A stretch of DNA of 64,000 nt from DASYTH01 sp045806965 (GCA_045806965.1 JBJMIG010000003.1:1-64000); one strand, 5' to 3'. Counted from the first letter of the stretch, positions 34,978-43,740 are shown. Translations and numbers: made by a program. The notes: generated by a model not told the origin, from the letters alone.

Positions 34978-36221
34978 GTGGAAGGCCGACTGAGGAGTGA
35001 TCCTCAACTACTTCTCCATCGCGGTGGCCGCGCGGGGCGCGATGGTCGGCGGACCGGCGAGCCGGATGCGGGGTTGTGGTTTCGCCTGGTGGATCGGGAC
35101 CGGCGGCTGTTGGTGCTGTTGGCCGAGCACAAGGTGTTGACCACCAACCAGATCGCCGTGATCGAGTTCAGCTCGGTGCGCCGCGCGCAGGACCGGCTGC
35201 GGCGGTTGCGGGAGCTGGGGGTGGTGTTCGCCTTCCGCGAGTCCTACCTGCGCGGTGGGACCAGCCAGACCCGTTACGCACTGGGTTACCTGGGGGCGCG
35301 GTTGATCGCCGCCCAGCGCGCCGAGAAGCCGCCCGCGCCGAAGGCGTACCTGGAGAGCCTGGACGGCTCGCGCTGTGGCCGAAGCTGGCCCACCAGCTCG
35401 GCGTGAACGACTTCTTCTGTGCTCTGGCCGCTCACCGCAACCCGGCCCGGCTGGGCGCGGAGGGCCGCGTGGGTGGGGTGAGCGGGCTGAGGCAGTGGTG
35501 GTCGGAGAAACGCTGCATCGGGTTCTTCGTCCGGTACGACAGCGGAGACACCAAGCAGTTGCGGCCGGATGGCTACGGCTGCTGGGAGGACAACGGTCGC
35601 GCGGTGCGGTTCTTCCTCGAACACGACACCGGCACCGAATCGCTGCCCACGGTCGTCCGCAAGCTCGACGACTACCGCGACTTTCCGACCGACCGCTTCG
35701 GCATCCTGCTGTTCTCGGTGCACTCCACCCGGCGGGAGATCGCCCTGCGCCAGGCGCTGCGCCGTGACCTGGCCGGGCGTGATCCCGGTTTCGTGATCGC
35801 CACCGCGGTCCGCGCCGCCGACGGTTCCTTCGGCCATCTCGACGGCCCGGCCGGCCCGGTCTGGGGCCTGTGGACACCTCACGGCACCGAGCGAGTGACC
35901 CGCCGGGACCGGTTGGCCGAACTGCCAGCACGTGGCCCGCACGTCGAACACGCGCCCAACACCGACCAGCCGCTCAACGAGGCGGCGTTCGACCCCACCG
36001 ATCGGGACATGCTGCGCCTGATCAACACACCCCTGCCTCAACGCCTGGAACCGGCAGGTAACCCGGACGACGACCTTGACGACCTCACGCTCTACGACGA
36101 CACCGTCGACGACGCTGATGACGACATCGGTGACGACGATGTGTACCGCTTGCCGGTCGTCCCGACACCGCCGGACACCCGACGACCTCGACGACCCCGG
36201 CGGAGCCGGTGGATCGCTTGA
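34978..36221 (+). pseudogene. Replication-relaxation family protein, frameshifted
   Basis: The N-terminal part (frame of 34978) contains the winged-helix replication-relaxation signature LVDRDRRLLVLLAEHKVLTT and TSQTRYALGYLGARL. It breaks at about 35374: the frame continues to a stop at 35406, while the matching continuation LALWPKLAHQLGVNDFFCAL runs in another frame to 36221. Adding one base near 35374 would restore a single protein of about 414 aa ending in an acidic tail. These proteins act in plasmid/ICE replication. Start GTG 34978 is tentative. Either a mutation or an assembly error. Confidence 0.75.
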
Positions 36222-36779
36222 ATCCCTCACCCGCAATGCTTTCGCTCACGTTGGCCGAAGGAGGTGAGCGACGAATGACGTGACCCGCAGGAACGACCCA
36301 CGGCCCGCCGGCCCACGGCCGGGCTCTATACCCAGCAAGGAAATCTGAACCCGTGGAAACGTCGAGCTGCCCACGTGGTCCCGATCCAACGGGACTACAC
36401 CGGGACACCGAGACGAGACACCGAGACCAGCGAGACAACGGTCTCGCGCCCAATCTCACCGGTCTCGACAGCTCTCGGAGCGTGCCTCGGTGGACAGTGG
36501 CGGGTTCAGTCAACAGGTGATCGCTGGCCCCGAGGTTGCTGCGGCAGTCGGGGAGTCGAAGCGGCACTGGTTGAAGCAGTTCTGACCCGACCGGTTGTTG
36601 AATCGCGCGTGGTGGCGCGGCCAGCACCCCTCATCACCAATCCTCCCCCGTGGAGGCTTGCGGGGTGCAGGTGACCAGAAGCCGGAAGGTCCTGCTGATC
36701 GACGGTTGTCCTCTGACCGCCCGACAGCCGCCCGCGATCTCCCGCCCAACACGCGGGCTCGCAGGCACCGAGGTGCACC
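36222..36779. other. Gap without confident genes
   Basis: Several frames of 30-60 codons occur. One at 36490-36585 (GTG start, reading GPEVAAAVGESKRHWLKQF at its end) looks faintly like an HTH remnant. None has a convincing start or family. The stretch probably carries control sequences or decayed parts of the mobile element. Confidence 0.4.
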
Positions 36780-37028
36780 ATGCCGCAGCACACGCCCGAC
36801 CACACCCAACCCGACAACAAGCAGCACGACAGCGGCGAGAACGCCACGGTGCTCCCGTTACGCACCACCCGATCATCCGCTCAGGACACTTGGCAGGTGG
36901 AGCGGATCGACACCGAGCCGATAACCATCCAACAGTACGACCTCGCCGTCGCCACCCTGGCCGCGCTCATCACCCAATGGAACACCCACCAGGAAAACCC
37001 GAACCAAGCCAGCAAGAAATGCGCGTAA
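36780..37028 (+). CDS. Hypothetical 82-aa protein upstream of recombinase
   Basis: This small hydrophilic protein (MPQHTPDHTQPDNKQHDSGE), with a helical C-terminal half (TIQQYDLAVATLAALITQW), follows a GAGGTG ribosome-binding site. Small proteins of this sort commonly precede serine recombinase genes on actinomycete elements. No function is recognised; excision control is possible but unsupported. Confidence 0.55.
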   Translation: MPQHTPDHTQPDNKQHDSGENATVLPLRTTRSSAQDTWQVERIDTEPITIQQYDLAVATLAALITQWNTHQENPNQASKKCA

Positions 37029-37147
37029 AAGGGCATAATTCGACTTTCGCTTCCGCGCATGATGAGCGATAATGGAACCCTGGGCGGGACCGTGCGTGAC
37101 CTGCGGTTCTAAGTAGACCGTAGTAGTGAGCTAGTGGCCGGGAAGTC

Positions 37148-37182
37148 GCCCTCTGGTAGCCGTTTCAGCGGCCACAGAGGGC
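37148..37182. terminator. Hairpin before the recombinase gene
   Basis: GCCCTCTG (37148-37155) pairs with CAGAGGGC (37175-37182), with an inner GCCG/CGGC stem and a TTTCAG loop. It lies 30 bp before the recombinase start, so it may end upstream transcripts or act in the 5' leader. Confidence 0.6.
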
Positions 37183-37212
37183 CCACGGAATACCGATCAA
37201 GGGAGTCTGACA

Positions 37213-38801
37213 ATGGCGCGAGCGACGACCGCGCACCGCACCAAGAAAGCCGCGATGACCACACTCGGCGATGACGTGCGAGTAGGGATCTATGTGCGCC
37301 GCTCGACCGATGACGAGCACCAGCCGTACTCGATCGAGGCGCAGGACACCCGGCTGGGCGCCTACATCGACTCCCAACCCGGCTGGCGTCTGGTGAAGCG
37401 GTTCGCCGACGACGCCTCCGGAGCCAGCACAGACCGGCCCGGACTGACCAAGGCCATAGCCGCTGCCCGGGCTGGCATCATCGACGTGTTGCTGGTCTAC
37501 CGGGTCGATCGCTTCTCCCGCAACCTGCGCGACATGGTGATGCTGCTCGACGAACTCGACAAAGTTGGGGTGGTGTTCCGGTCGGCAACCGAACCGTTCG
37601 ACACCTCCACTCCCATGGGCCGCATGCTGGTACAGATGCTTGGCATGTTCGCCCAGTTCGAGCGCGACACCATTATCGACCGCGTGATTGCCGGGATGGA
37701 ACGCAAGGCCGCCAAGGGCAAATGGAAGGGCGGTAAGCGTCCTTTCGGCTACCAGGTCGACAAGACCACCCATACCCTGATCGTCGACGAGAATGAAGCG
37801 GTGATCATCCGGTTGATCTTCGACCTGTACACCAAGGATCGGCTCGGGTCTCGCGCTATCGCCACGATCCTCAACGACCGGGGCCACCGCACCAGCTCCG
37901 GCGGCCGATGGTCCGGCTACCAGGTGATCCGTGCTCTGAACAACCGGGTGTACCTGGGAGAGCTGACCTTCCGCGAGATCACCACCACCGGCACCCACCA
38001 GCCGATCATCGACACCGCCGTGTGGGCGCAGGCCCAAGCGATCCTCGACGCGCGGGGCGAATCCCATGCCCACCGGGCCGCGTCCGGCTCCGACTACGTG
38101 CTCACCGGCCGGTTGCGCTGCCCCAGTGCGGTAAAGCCATGATCGGCACCCGCGCCACCGGCCGCAACAAGACCTACCGCTACTACACCTGCTGGAGCCT
38201 CGCCCGCTACGACGCCACCAAGTGCGACTTCAAGCGGCTCAACGCCGACGCGGTGGACGCGGCGATCCTCGATGCGCTGGCCACCTTCTACCGCACCCGC
38301 CACGACCTCATCGCCGACGCCATCGCCGCCGGACAGGCGCAACACCGGGCCGCGCACGCCAACCGGCACGCCGAACTGGCCACCGTGGAGGCCGAGATGA
38401 CGAAGATCGTGCAGGCCATTGACCGGTACCTGGCCGCGTTCGAACGCGGCACCATGGACGAGGACCTCGTCGCCGACCGGCTTACCGCACTCCGCACCAC
38501 CACCAAGCAGTTGCGCATCCGCCGCGACGAACTCACCCTCGCCCTCGATGAGGAGCCCACCGCACCGGAACCCGTCACCTTGGCAGGGGTGGCCGATCAC
38601 ATCACCGAGATCATCACCAGCGGCACCCACAACCAAACCAAAGCACTCGTGGAAGCCCTCGTCGCCAAGGTCACCATCACCGGACCCGACCGGCTCGTCC
38701 CGGTGTTCCGCATCCCCCAACCCCGCACCAACGACGACCGGGGCCGCAACCGCCCTACCAGCGGAAACGGCCCCGAAGGAGTTGGTTCGTGCAATGACTA
38801 A
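37213..38801 (+). pseudogene. Large serine recombinase (integrase), frameshifted
   Basis: The catalytic resolvase domain (RVGIYVRRSTDDEHQPYS, nucleophile S31; VYRVDRFSRNLRDMV) and the recombinase domain are intact up to about 38120. There, within the run CCCC at 38121-38124, the frame breaks and stops at 38142. Inserting one C restores CPQCGKAM (zinc ribbon), the coiled-coil region and the end at 38801. The gene has ribosome-binding site AAGGGAG. Large serine integrases insert elements at specific sites. Here the 3' end lies 5 bp from the tRNA-Ala 3' end, so that tRNA is the probable attachment site. Confidence 0.85.
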
Positions 38802-38806
38802 TCCGG

Positions 38807-38879
38807 TGGAGCTGAGGGGAATCGAACCCCTGACCTCCTCGATGCGAACGAGGCGCGCTACCAACTGCGCTACAGCCCC
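38807..38879 (-). tRNA. tRNA-Ala (anticodon CGC)
   Basis: The 73-nt minus-strand gene begins GGGGCTGTAGCGCAGTTGG and closes an acceptor stem GGGGCTG/CAGCTCC (one G-T pair). The anticodon loop TTCGCAT gives CGC, reading GCG. The T arm contains GGTTCGATTCC. CCA is not encoded. It marks the right border of the accessory region; the integrase gene runs toward its 3' end. Confidence 0.95.
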
Positions 38880-38906
38880 GAAGGACTGCGCGAGCATAGC
38901 AGTTGG

Positions 38907-39695
38907 TCACTCGCCCGCAGCTCGGCGGTAGGGCAGGTTGGCGGGCCGGTCGAGCTCGTCGAACGCGGGGTCCTCGTCGTCCACGTCCACGATCGTGGCG
39001 CCCGGATAGGTCGGGCGGGGCGGCGGTAACGGTGCCGGTGTGGGGGTGATTGCCTCCTCCGAACCCGCGGCGCCGGCCTCGGACTCGGCGGAGCGCTGGT
39101 ACGCGCGAATGCGGGCGGCGCTGCGCATGCGGGCGAGGCGGCGCTCGCGTATCTCCTGCTCGATTCTGACCTGACGGCGCAGGTAACCGAGATAGGTGAC
39201 CAGGGTGAGGTCTATGACGCCGTGCGGCCACCAGAGCATCGGGAACACGACGACGGCGAGCCCCGCGCTGACCACGGCGCCGACCAGCATCGCGAGCACG
39301 ATCCGCTGACGAAAGCCGTACTTCGCACGCGCGATGACGGCCGCGGTCTCGGGGTCGAAACCGCCGCGTCCCGGGCGATAGGCGCGCGGAGCGGTTTCGA
39401 ACGGCGGCGCCTCGTGGTCGCGCTCGTCGGCGCGGTCGTAGTCGCGCTCGCCGGGGTCCTCGCGCTCAGGCTCGGGCTGGCCGTCGGCCAACTCGGCGGA
39501 GTCGTCGAGCGAGTCGACGGCAGGCTCGGCTGTGCGCATCGGGTCCTCCGCGGCGTCCTCGGCGCTGCGAACCACCCGGGCGGCCAGCGCCGAGTCCGCG
39601 GTCCTGGCGATCTCCTGACGTTTGCGCACGATCATCGGGACGAGGACGACGAGCCACGCCACGACGAGCGCGACAATGATCAGCGAGCTCGGCAT
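38907..39695 (-). CDS. glpR: Divisome membrane protein GlpR/SepX
   Basis: This 262-aa protein has an N-terminal helix (SLIIVALVVAWLVVLVPMIV), an acidic linker, FDPETAAVIARAKYGFRQR, two more helices and a long acidic/Pro-rich tail. It matches the actinobacterial family known as SepX in Streptomyces and GlpR (receptor of the gephyrin-like Glp) in Corynebacterium, which act with Wag31/FtsZ in division. The linked glp gene two positions upstream in the same orientation supports this. In M. tuberculosis the counterpart is Rv0996. Confidence 0.85.
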   Translation of the reverse strand: MPSSLIIVALVVAWLVVLVPMIVRKRQEIARTADSALAARVVRSAEDAAEDPMRTAEPAVDSLDDSAELADGQPEPEREDPGERDYDRADERDHEAPPFETAPRAYRPGRGGFDPETAAVIARAKYGFRQRIVLAMLVGAVVSAGLAVVVFPMLWWPHGVIDLTLVTYLGYLRRQVRIEQEIRERRLARMRSAARIRAYQRSAESEAGAAGSEEAITPTPAPLPPPRPTYPGATIVDVDDEDPAFDELDRPANLPYRRAAGE

Positions 39696-39789
39696 GCCTC
39701 GACACCTCCCCCGTCAGACACTCCCATTTACCAGCGCCACGTTAGTCACAACAGTCACACGCTGCTCGGAGGCGCGCCGGGAATTACAC

Positions 39790-40464
39790 CTATTCGAGAC
39801 GCGCCCCGCCGGAGGTGAGCAGGCGGGAAACGAGTCCGTTCGGAATGTCCTCTGTAGTCAGCGCGAAACACAGGTGATCCCGCCACGCTCCGGCCACGTC
39901 CAGATAGCGTTCGAACACGCCCTCCTGCCGGAAACCCAGCTTTTGCAGCACGCGCAGGCTGGGCTGGTTCTCCGGTCGCACCGTAGCCTCCAGCCGGTGC
40001 AATCCGGCGAGGGTGAAGCAATGGTCGACGACCAGCGCGACCGACGCGGTGGCCACTCCGCCGGAGGTCACCGTGCTCGCCACCCAATACCCGATCCAGG
40101 CCGAGCACAGCGATCCGCGCACCACGTTGCCCACGGTGATCTGGCCGGCGAACCGGCCGTCCACGGTGATCACGAACGGTAGTGACATCCCGCGCCGCGC
40201 CAGGCCGCGCAGCGTGGACCACTGCGACGGCCAGGACAGCACGCCGTTGCGTTCCTCCCAGCTGCCCGGCACGGTCGGCTCCCAGCTCTCCAGGTGCCTG
40301 CGGTCGACCAGCCGGGTCCGGCTCCACGGCCCGGCGTCGCGCAGCTTCGGCCGGCGCAGCTCCACCACGCCCGCGGCGACCCGCAGCGGGCCTAGGCGCG
40401 CGGGCCAGCCGGGATGACGGCCGGTGGCCGGTGCCGGTGCCATCATCAGCTGCCGCTCACCCAC
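39790..40464 (-). CDS. rimJ: RimJ-like GNAT N-acetyltransferase
   Basis: This 224-aa GNAT protein shows the acetyl-CoA-binding and C-terminal patterns of RimJ/RimL (EATVRPENQPSLRVLQKLGF, then REGVF-like QEGVFERYL). RimJ acetylates the N-terminus of ribosomal protein S5 in E. coli; here the name rests on similarity and on position as in M. tuberculosis Rv0995. GTG start at 40464 overlaps the glp stop by 8 nt. Confidence 0.85.
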   Translation of the reverse strand: MGERQLMMAPAPATGRHPGWPARLGPLRVAAGVVELRRPKLRDAGPWSRTRLVDRRHLESWEPTVPGSWEERNGVLSWPSQWSTLRGLARRGMSLPFVITVDGRFAGQITVGNVVRGSLCSAWIGYWVASTVTSGGVATASVALVVDHCFTLAGLHRLEATVRPENQPSLRVLQKLGFRQEGVFERYLDVAGAWRDHLCFALTTEDIPNGLVSRLLTSGGARLE

Positions 40465-41680
40465 GCTGGGCCAGGAAGCTCACCAGAACCTCCTCGCCAA
40501 CCGCCACCTCGGTGGTCTCCTCGTCCACCAGGATCAGACAGTTGGCTTCGGCGAGCGCGGCGAGTAAATGCGACCCGGACATACCGAGCGGCTGCACCAG
40601 GTACTCCCCGTTGTTCTCGTCCCGCAACAGCTGGGCACGTACAAATCCTTTGCGTCCTTTCGTGGACGTGACCGGCGAGAGCAACCGCGCGGCGATAGTG
40701 CGCCGGTGCGGATTGCGTTTTCCCTGTGCGGCCCTGATCAGCGGGCGAACCATCACCTCGAACACGACCAGCGCGCTCATCGGGTTGCTGGGCAGCAGAA
40801 AGGTCGGTACCGCGTCCGGCCCGAGCCGGCCGAAACCCTGCACCGAGCCGGGGTGCATGGCGACCCTGGTGGTGTCCACGTCGCCGAGCCCGCCGAGCGT
40901 GGCGGCGATCTCCTCGGACAGCTCGCCGCCCACCCCGCCGGCGATCACCACGATCTCCGAGAGCAGCAGCCGGCTCTCGACCATCTCGCGCAGCTTACGG
41001 GCGTCCGATGGCACCACGCCGACGCGATTGACCTCGGCGCCCGCGTCGCGTGCGGCCGCCGCCAGGGCGTAGGAGTTGACGTCGTAGACCTGCCCCTGGC
41101 CGGGGGTGCGGTCCACATCCACCAACTCGTCGCCGACCGAGATCACCGACACCCGGGGCCGGGGGTAGACCAGCACCTTGGCCTTGCCGACGGCGGCGAG
41201 CAGGCCGACCTGGGCCGGGCCGATCGGCGCGCCGCGCCGCACCGCGACGTCCCCGGTCTGCACGTCCTCACCGGCGCGCCGGACGAACGCGGCGGACGGC
41301 ACCGGCTGCTGCACGGTGACCCTCGCGGGATGCCCGTCGGTGAAGCCGACCGGGACCACCGCGTCGGCGAGGGTGGGCAGCGGCGCCCCGGTGACCACCC
41401 GGACCGCCTGGCCGGGCTGCAACCGGCGCGGCTGCCGGGAGCCCGTCGCGATCTCGCCGACCACCGGCAGCCGCACCGGTTCGGAGCCGGCCAGCTGCAC
41501 GTCGACGCTGCGCACCGCGTACCCGTCGACCGCGGCCTGGTCGAACCCCGGCAACGCGCGCTCGGCCACCACGTCCTCGGCGCACAGCATGCCCTGGGCA
41601 TCGGCGATCGCCACGCGTACCGGGGCCGGCCGGACCGCCGCAGCCAACGCCCGGCCGAGCTGCTCGTCGACTGACCTCAT
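40457..41680 (-). CDS. glp: Molybdopterin molybdotransferase MoeA / gephyrin-like Glp
   Basis: This 407-aa protein has the MoeA domain order: N-terminal ADAQGMLCAEDVVAERALPG, then DGYAVRS, the MoCF-binding domain (VSVISVGDELV, GGVGGELSEEI) and the C-terminal domain IV. MoeA inserts molybdate into adenylated molybdopterin. In corynebacteria the copy next to galU and rimJ (Glp) has lost that role and organises division with GlpR. Location here favours Glp; catalytic ability cannot be decided. It starts 6 nt after galU. Confidence 0.88.
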   Translation of the reverse strand: MRSVDEQLGRALAAAVRPAPVRVAIADAQGMLCAEDVVAERALPGFDQAAVDGYAVRSVDVQLAGSEPVRLPVVGEIATGSRQPRRLQPGQAVRVVTGAPLPTLADAVVPVGFTDGHPARVTVQQPVPSAAFVRRAGEDVQTGDVAVRRGAPIGPAQVGLLAAVGKAKVLVYPRPRVSVISVGDELVDVDRTPGQGQVYDVNSYALAAAARDAGAEVNRVGVVPSDARKLREMVESRLLLSEIVVIAGGVGGELSEEIAATLGGLGDVDTTRVAMHPGSVQGFGRLGPDAVPTFLLPSNPMSALVVFEVMVRPLIRAAQGKRNPHRRTIAARLLSPVTSTKGRKGFVRAQLLRDENNGEYLVQPLGMSGSHLLAALAEANCLILVDEETTEVAVGEEVLVSFLAQRG

Positions 41681-41686
41681 CCTCGT

Positions 41687-42571
41687 TTACCCGTCCTGTA
41701 CCCGATCACGCAGCCATTGGCGCAGGTCGGGCCCATACTCCGGGTGCTGGAGGGCAAAGTCCACGGCGGCACGCAGGAAACCCCCGGGATTGCCCAGGTC
41801 GTGACGTCCGCCACGGTGCACGACCACGTGCACCGGGTGTCCCTCGGCGATCAGCATGGCGACGGCGTCGGTGAGCTGCAGCTCGCCGCCCGCGCCCGGG
41901 GTGATCCGCTTCAGCGCGTCGAAGATGGCCCGGTCGAGCAGGTACCGGCCGGCGGCTGCGAACGTCGATGGCGCGTCCCTCGGGTCGGGCTTCTCCACCA
42001 TCCCCTTGAGCCGCTTGACGTCCGGGTCCGCGGTGTCCTCGACGTCGAACACCCCGTAAGCGGAGATCTCCGCCTTCGGGATGTCGAACGCGCACAGCAC
42101 CGTGCCGCCGTGCTTGCGGCGGACCTCCGCCATGCGAACAAGCACCCCGGTGGGAAGCACCAGATCGTCGGGCAGCAGCACGGCGACCGCCTCGTCCTCG
42201 CCGCGCAGGTTCGGCTCCGCACACCCGACCGCGTGCCCGAGCCCGAGCGCCTGGTCCTGGATAGCCGTCTCCACCTCGAGCAGCTCGGCCGCCCTGCGCA
42301 CCTTGGCCAGCTGGTCGCTCTTGTCGCGCCGGGCGAGGGTCTCCTCCAGCTCGGGCTGCGGCCGGAAGTACTCGGCCACCGCGTCCTTGCCTGGCGAGGT
42401 CACGATCACCAGCCGGGTGGCGCCCGCCTCCGCGGCCTCGGCCGCGACCAGCTCGATGCCGGGCGTGTCGACGACCGGAAACAGCTCCTTCGGCACCGCT
42501 TTCGTGGCGGGTAGGAACCGGGTGCCAAGGCCCGCGGCGGGCACGATGGCGGTGGTGAAGACAGGGGCCAT
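41687..42571 (-). CDS. galU: UTP--glucose-1-phosphate uridylyltransferase
   Basis: This 294-aa enzyme makes UDP-glucose for cell-wall glycans and trehalose. It has the signature AIVPAAGLGTRFLPATKAVP, the uridine-binding KEL(F)PVVDTPGIEL, and late VEKPDPRDAPS and HDLGNPGGFLRAAVDFAL. Identity in key blocks to M. tuberculosis GalU (Rv0993) is high by eye. The ATG at 42571 gives family length; only 24 bp separate it from the divergent 5-FCL start. Confidence 0.95.
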   Translation of the reverse strand: MAPVFTTAIVPAAGLGTRFLPATKAVPKELFPVVDTPGIELVAAEAAEAGATRLVIVTSPGKDAVAEYFRPQPELEETLARRDKSDQLAKVRRAAELLEVETAIQDQALGLGHAVGCAEPNLRGEDEAVAVLLPDDLVLPTGVLVRMAEVRRKHGGTVLCAFDIPKAEISAYGVFDVEDTADPDVKRLKGMVEKPDPRDAPSTFAAAGRYLLDRAIFDALKRITPGAGGELQLTDAVAMLIAEGHPVHVVVHRGGRHDLGNPGGFLRAAVDFALQHPEYGPDLRQWLRDRVQDG

Positions 42572-42595
42572 GGACAGCGACTCTAACCTCATTGC

Positions 42596-43204
42596 GTGGC
42601 ACCGCTTGGCAGCGATCTCGATGCGACCCGTGCGTGGAGCAAGGCGCGCTGGCGTAGGGAGCTGCGCGCCGCCCGGCGCGCGGTTCCGGCCAGCGTGCGA
42701 TTCGCCGAAGCACTGGCCCTGGCCGCCCAGCTCACCAGCGGTCGGATCGTGCGGCCCGGGCAGACGCTGTGCGGCTACGTGCCGGTCGGTTCCGAGCCTG
42801 GGTCGGCGCAGATGCTCGACGAGATCGCCGACTACGGGGTGCGGGTGCTGCTCCCGGTCGTCTCCGGGCGCGGACCGCTGGACTGGGCCTGGTACGCCGG
42901 GCCGGACTCGCTGCGGCCGGGGCCGTACGGCTTGCTCCAGCCGATCGGGGAACGGCTCAGCACCTCGGCGCTGCGGATCGCCGACCTGGTTCTGGTCCCG
43001 GCGCTGGCCGTGGACCGCCGGGGCACCCGGCTGGGTCAGGGCCAAGGCCACTACGACCAGTCGTTGCCGCTGGTCGCGCCCGGCACCCCACTGATGGCGG
43101 TGGTGCGCGACCAGGAGATGTTCGACGAACTGCCCCGGGAGCCGCACGACGTGCCGATGACCGGGGCGATCGCGCCCAACCGAGGTCTGATCCGATTCGA
43201 GTGA
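42596..43204 (+). CDS. 5-formyltetrahydrofolate cyclo-ligase
   Basis: This 202-aa protein converts 5-formyl-THF to 5,10-methenyl-THF using ATP. The family ATP/substrate-binding motifs are seen in the Arg-rich N-terminus (KARWRRELRAARRAVP), in PGPYGLLQP and in RLGQGQGHYDQ. A GTG start at 42596 faces galU across 24 bp. The order 5-FCL/galU/moeA/rimJ is shared with mycobacteria. Confidence 0.9.
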   Translation: MAPLGSDLDATRAWSKARWRRELRAARRAVPASVRFAEALALAAQLTSGRIVRPGQTLCGYVPVGSEPGSAQMLDEIADYGVRVLLPVVSGRGPLDWAWYAGPDSLRPGPYGLLQPIGERLSTSALRIADLVLVPALAVDRRGTRLGQGQGHYDQSLPLVAPGTPLMAVVRDQEMFDELPREPHDVPMTGAIAPNRGLIRFE

Positions 43205-43223
43205 GCTGGGCTATTATCGTGGT

Positions 43224-43250
43224 TTAGCACTCCAGCGACTCGAGTGCCAA
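43224..43250. promoter_or_regulatory. CIRCE element (HrcA operator) before fmdB/ruc-like gene
   Basis: TTAGCACTC-N9-GAGTGCCAA matches the CIRCE consensus TTAGCACTC-N9-GAGTGCTAA at 17 of 18 defined bases. TATTAT at 43212-43217 is a good -10 box just upstream, so HrcA would sit at the transcription start. The downstream gene starts at 43273. Confidence 0.92.
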
Positions 43251-43272
43251 GCCGTGGAGATGGAGACCGACC

Positions 43273-43653
43273 GTGCCGACCTATCAATACGCCTGTACGG
43301 CCTGTGACCACCGCTTCGAAGAGGTCCAGTCCTTCACCGACCCGTCCCTGACCGAGTGCCCGGAGTGTGCCGGGCGACTGCGCAAGCTGTACGGATCGGT
43401 CGGCGTGGTGTTCAAGGGCAGTGGCTTCTACCGCACCGACAGCCGGACCAAGAGCACCGCGGACACGGGCTCGTCGGACAAGGCGGGTTCGGACAAGGGC
43501 TCGTCGGACAAGGCGGGTTCGGACAAGGCGGGTTCGGGCAAGGGCACCTCCGGCACGACCGAGTCCTCGTCCACCAGCGGTTCGAAGCCCTCGTCGACGA
43601 ACCCCTCATCATCCACCACGGGTACGACAACTCCGGCCGCGAAGGCCTCCTGA
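43273..43653 (+). CDS. ruc: FmdB-type zinc-ribbon protein, probable Ruc-like redox chaperone
   Basis: This 126-aa protein has an N-terminal zinc ribbon (MPTYQYACTACDHRFEEV with CTAC, then CPEC) and the conserved VGVVFKGSGFYRTDSR. A long disordered Ser/Lys/Gly/Thr tail contains a duplicated decapeptide GSSDKAGSDK. M. tuberculosis Rv0991c (Ruc), in the same neighbourhood, is an oxidation-activated chaperone. Here a CIRCE box upstream predicts heat induction through HrcA. The GTG start at 43273 is 22 bp past the box. Confidence 0.88.
   Translation: MPTYQYACTACDHRFEEVQSFTDPSLTECPECAGRLRKLYGSVGVVFKGSGFYRTDSRTKSTADTGSSDKAGSDKGSSDKAGSDKAGSGKGTSGTTESSSTSGSKPSSTNPSSSTTGTTTPAAKAS
43468..43527 (+). repeat. 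Perfect 30-bp tandem duplication in ruc-like gene
   Basis: The 30-mer coding GSSDKAGSDK occurs twice without change (43468-43497 and 43498-43527), followed by a partial third copy (AGSGK). Identity at nucleotide level shows a recent slippage event in the disordered tail, which may vary in length among strains. Confidence 0.9.
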
Positions 43654-43661
43654 ACCCCCGG

Positions 43662-43689
43662 TTGTCCACAGCCCACCCGGTTATCCACA
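43662..43689 (+). promoter_or_regulatory. Pair of DnaA boxes
   Basis: TTGTCCACA (43662-43670) and TTATCCACA (43681-43689) are both consensus DnaA boxes, in the same orientation and 19 bp apart. The second sits inside an inverted repeat CCGGTT/AACCGG. They lie between the ruc-like and SAF genes. No dnaA/dnaN genes are near, so this is not oriC; titration or DnaA control of the SAF gene is possible. Confidence 0.65.
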
Positions 43690-43727
43690 GAACCGGTTTC
43701 CGCACCCCTCGCGTCGTCGGGTCCGCA

Positions 43728-43733
43728 TAGCGT
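43728..43733 (+). promoter_or_regulatory. -10 box TAGCGT, leaderless SAF gene
   Basis: TAGCGT ends 7 nt before the GTG start at 43741, the spacing expected when transcription starts at the first base of the start codon. The same hexamer and spacing precede the epimerase and GT2 genes. Confidence 0.6.
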
Positions 43734-43740
43734 CGTCGCC

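Noticed and set aside
36650..37072. 140-codon frame overlapping the 82-aa gene
   Set aside because: Pro/His/Arg-rich composition and no start signal; the other frame has a ribosome-binding site.
43662..43689. Chromosomal origin of replication
   Set aside because: Only two DnaA boxes and no dnaA, dnaN or gyrase genes nearby.
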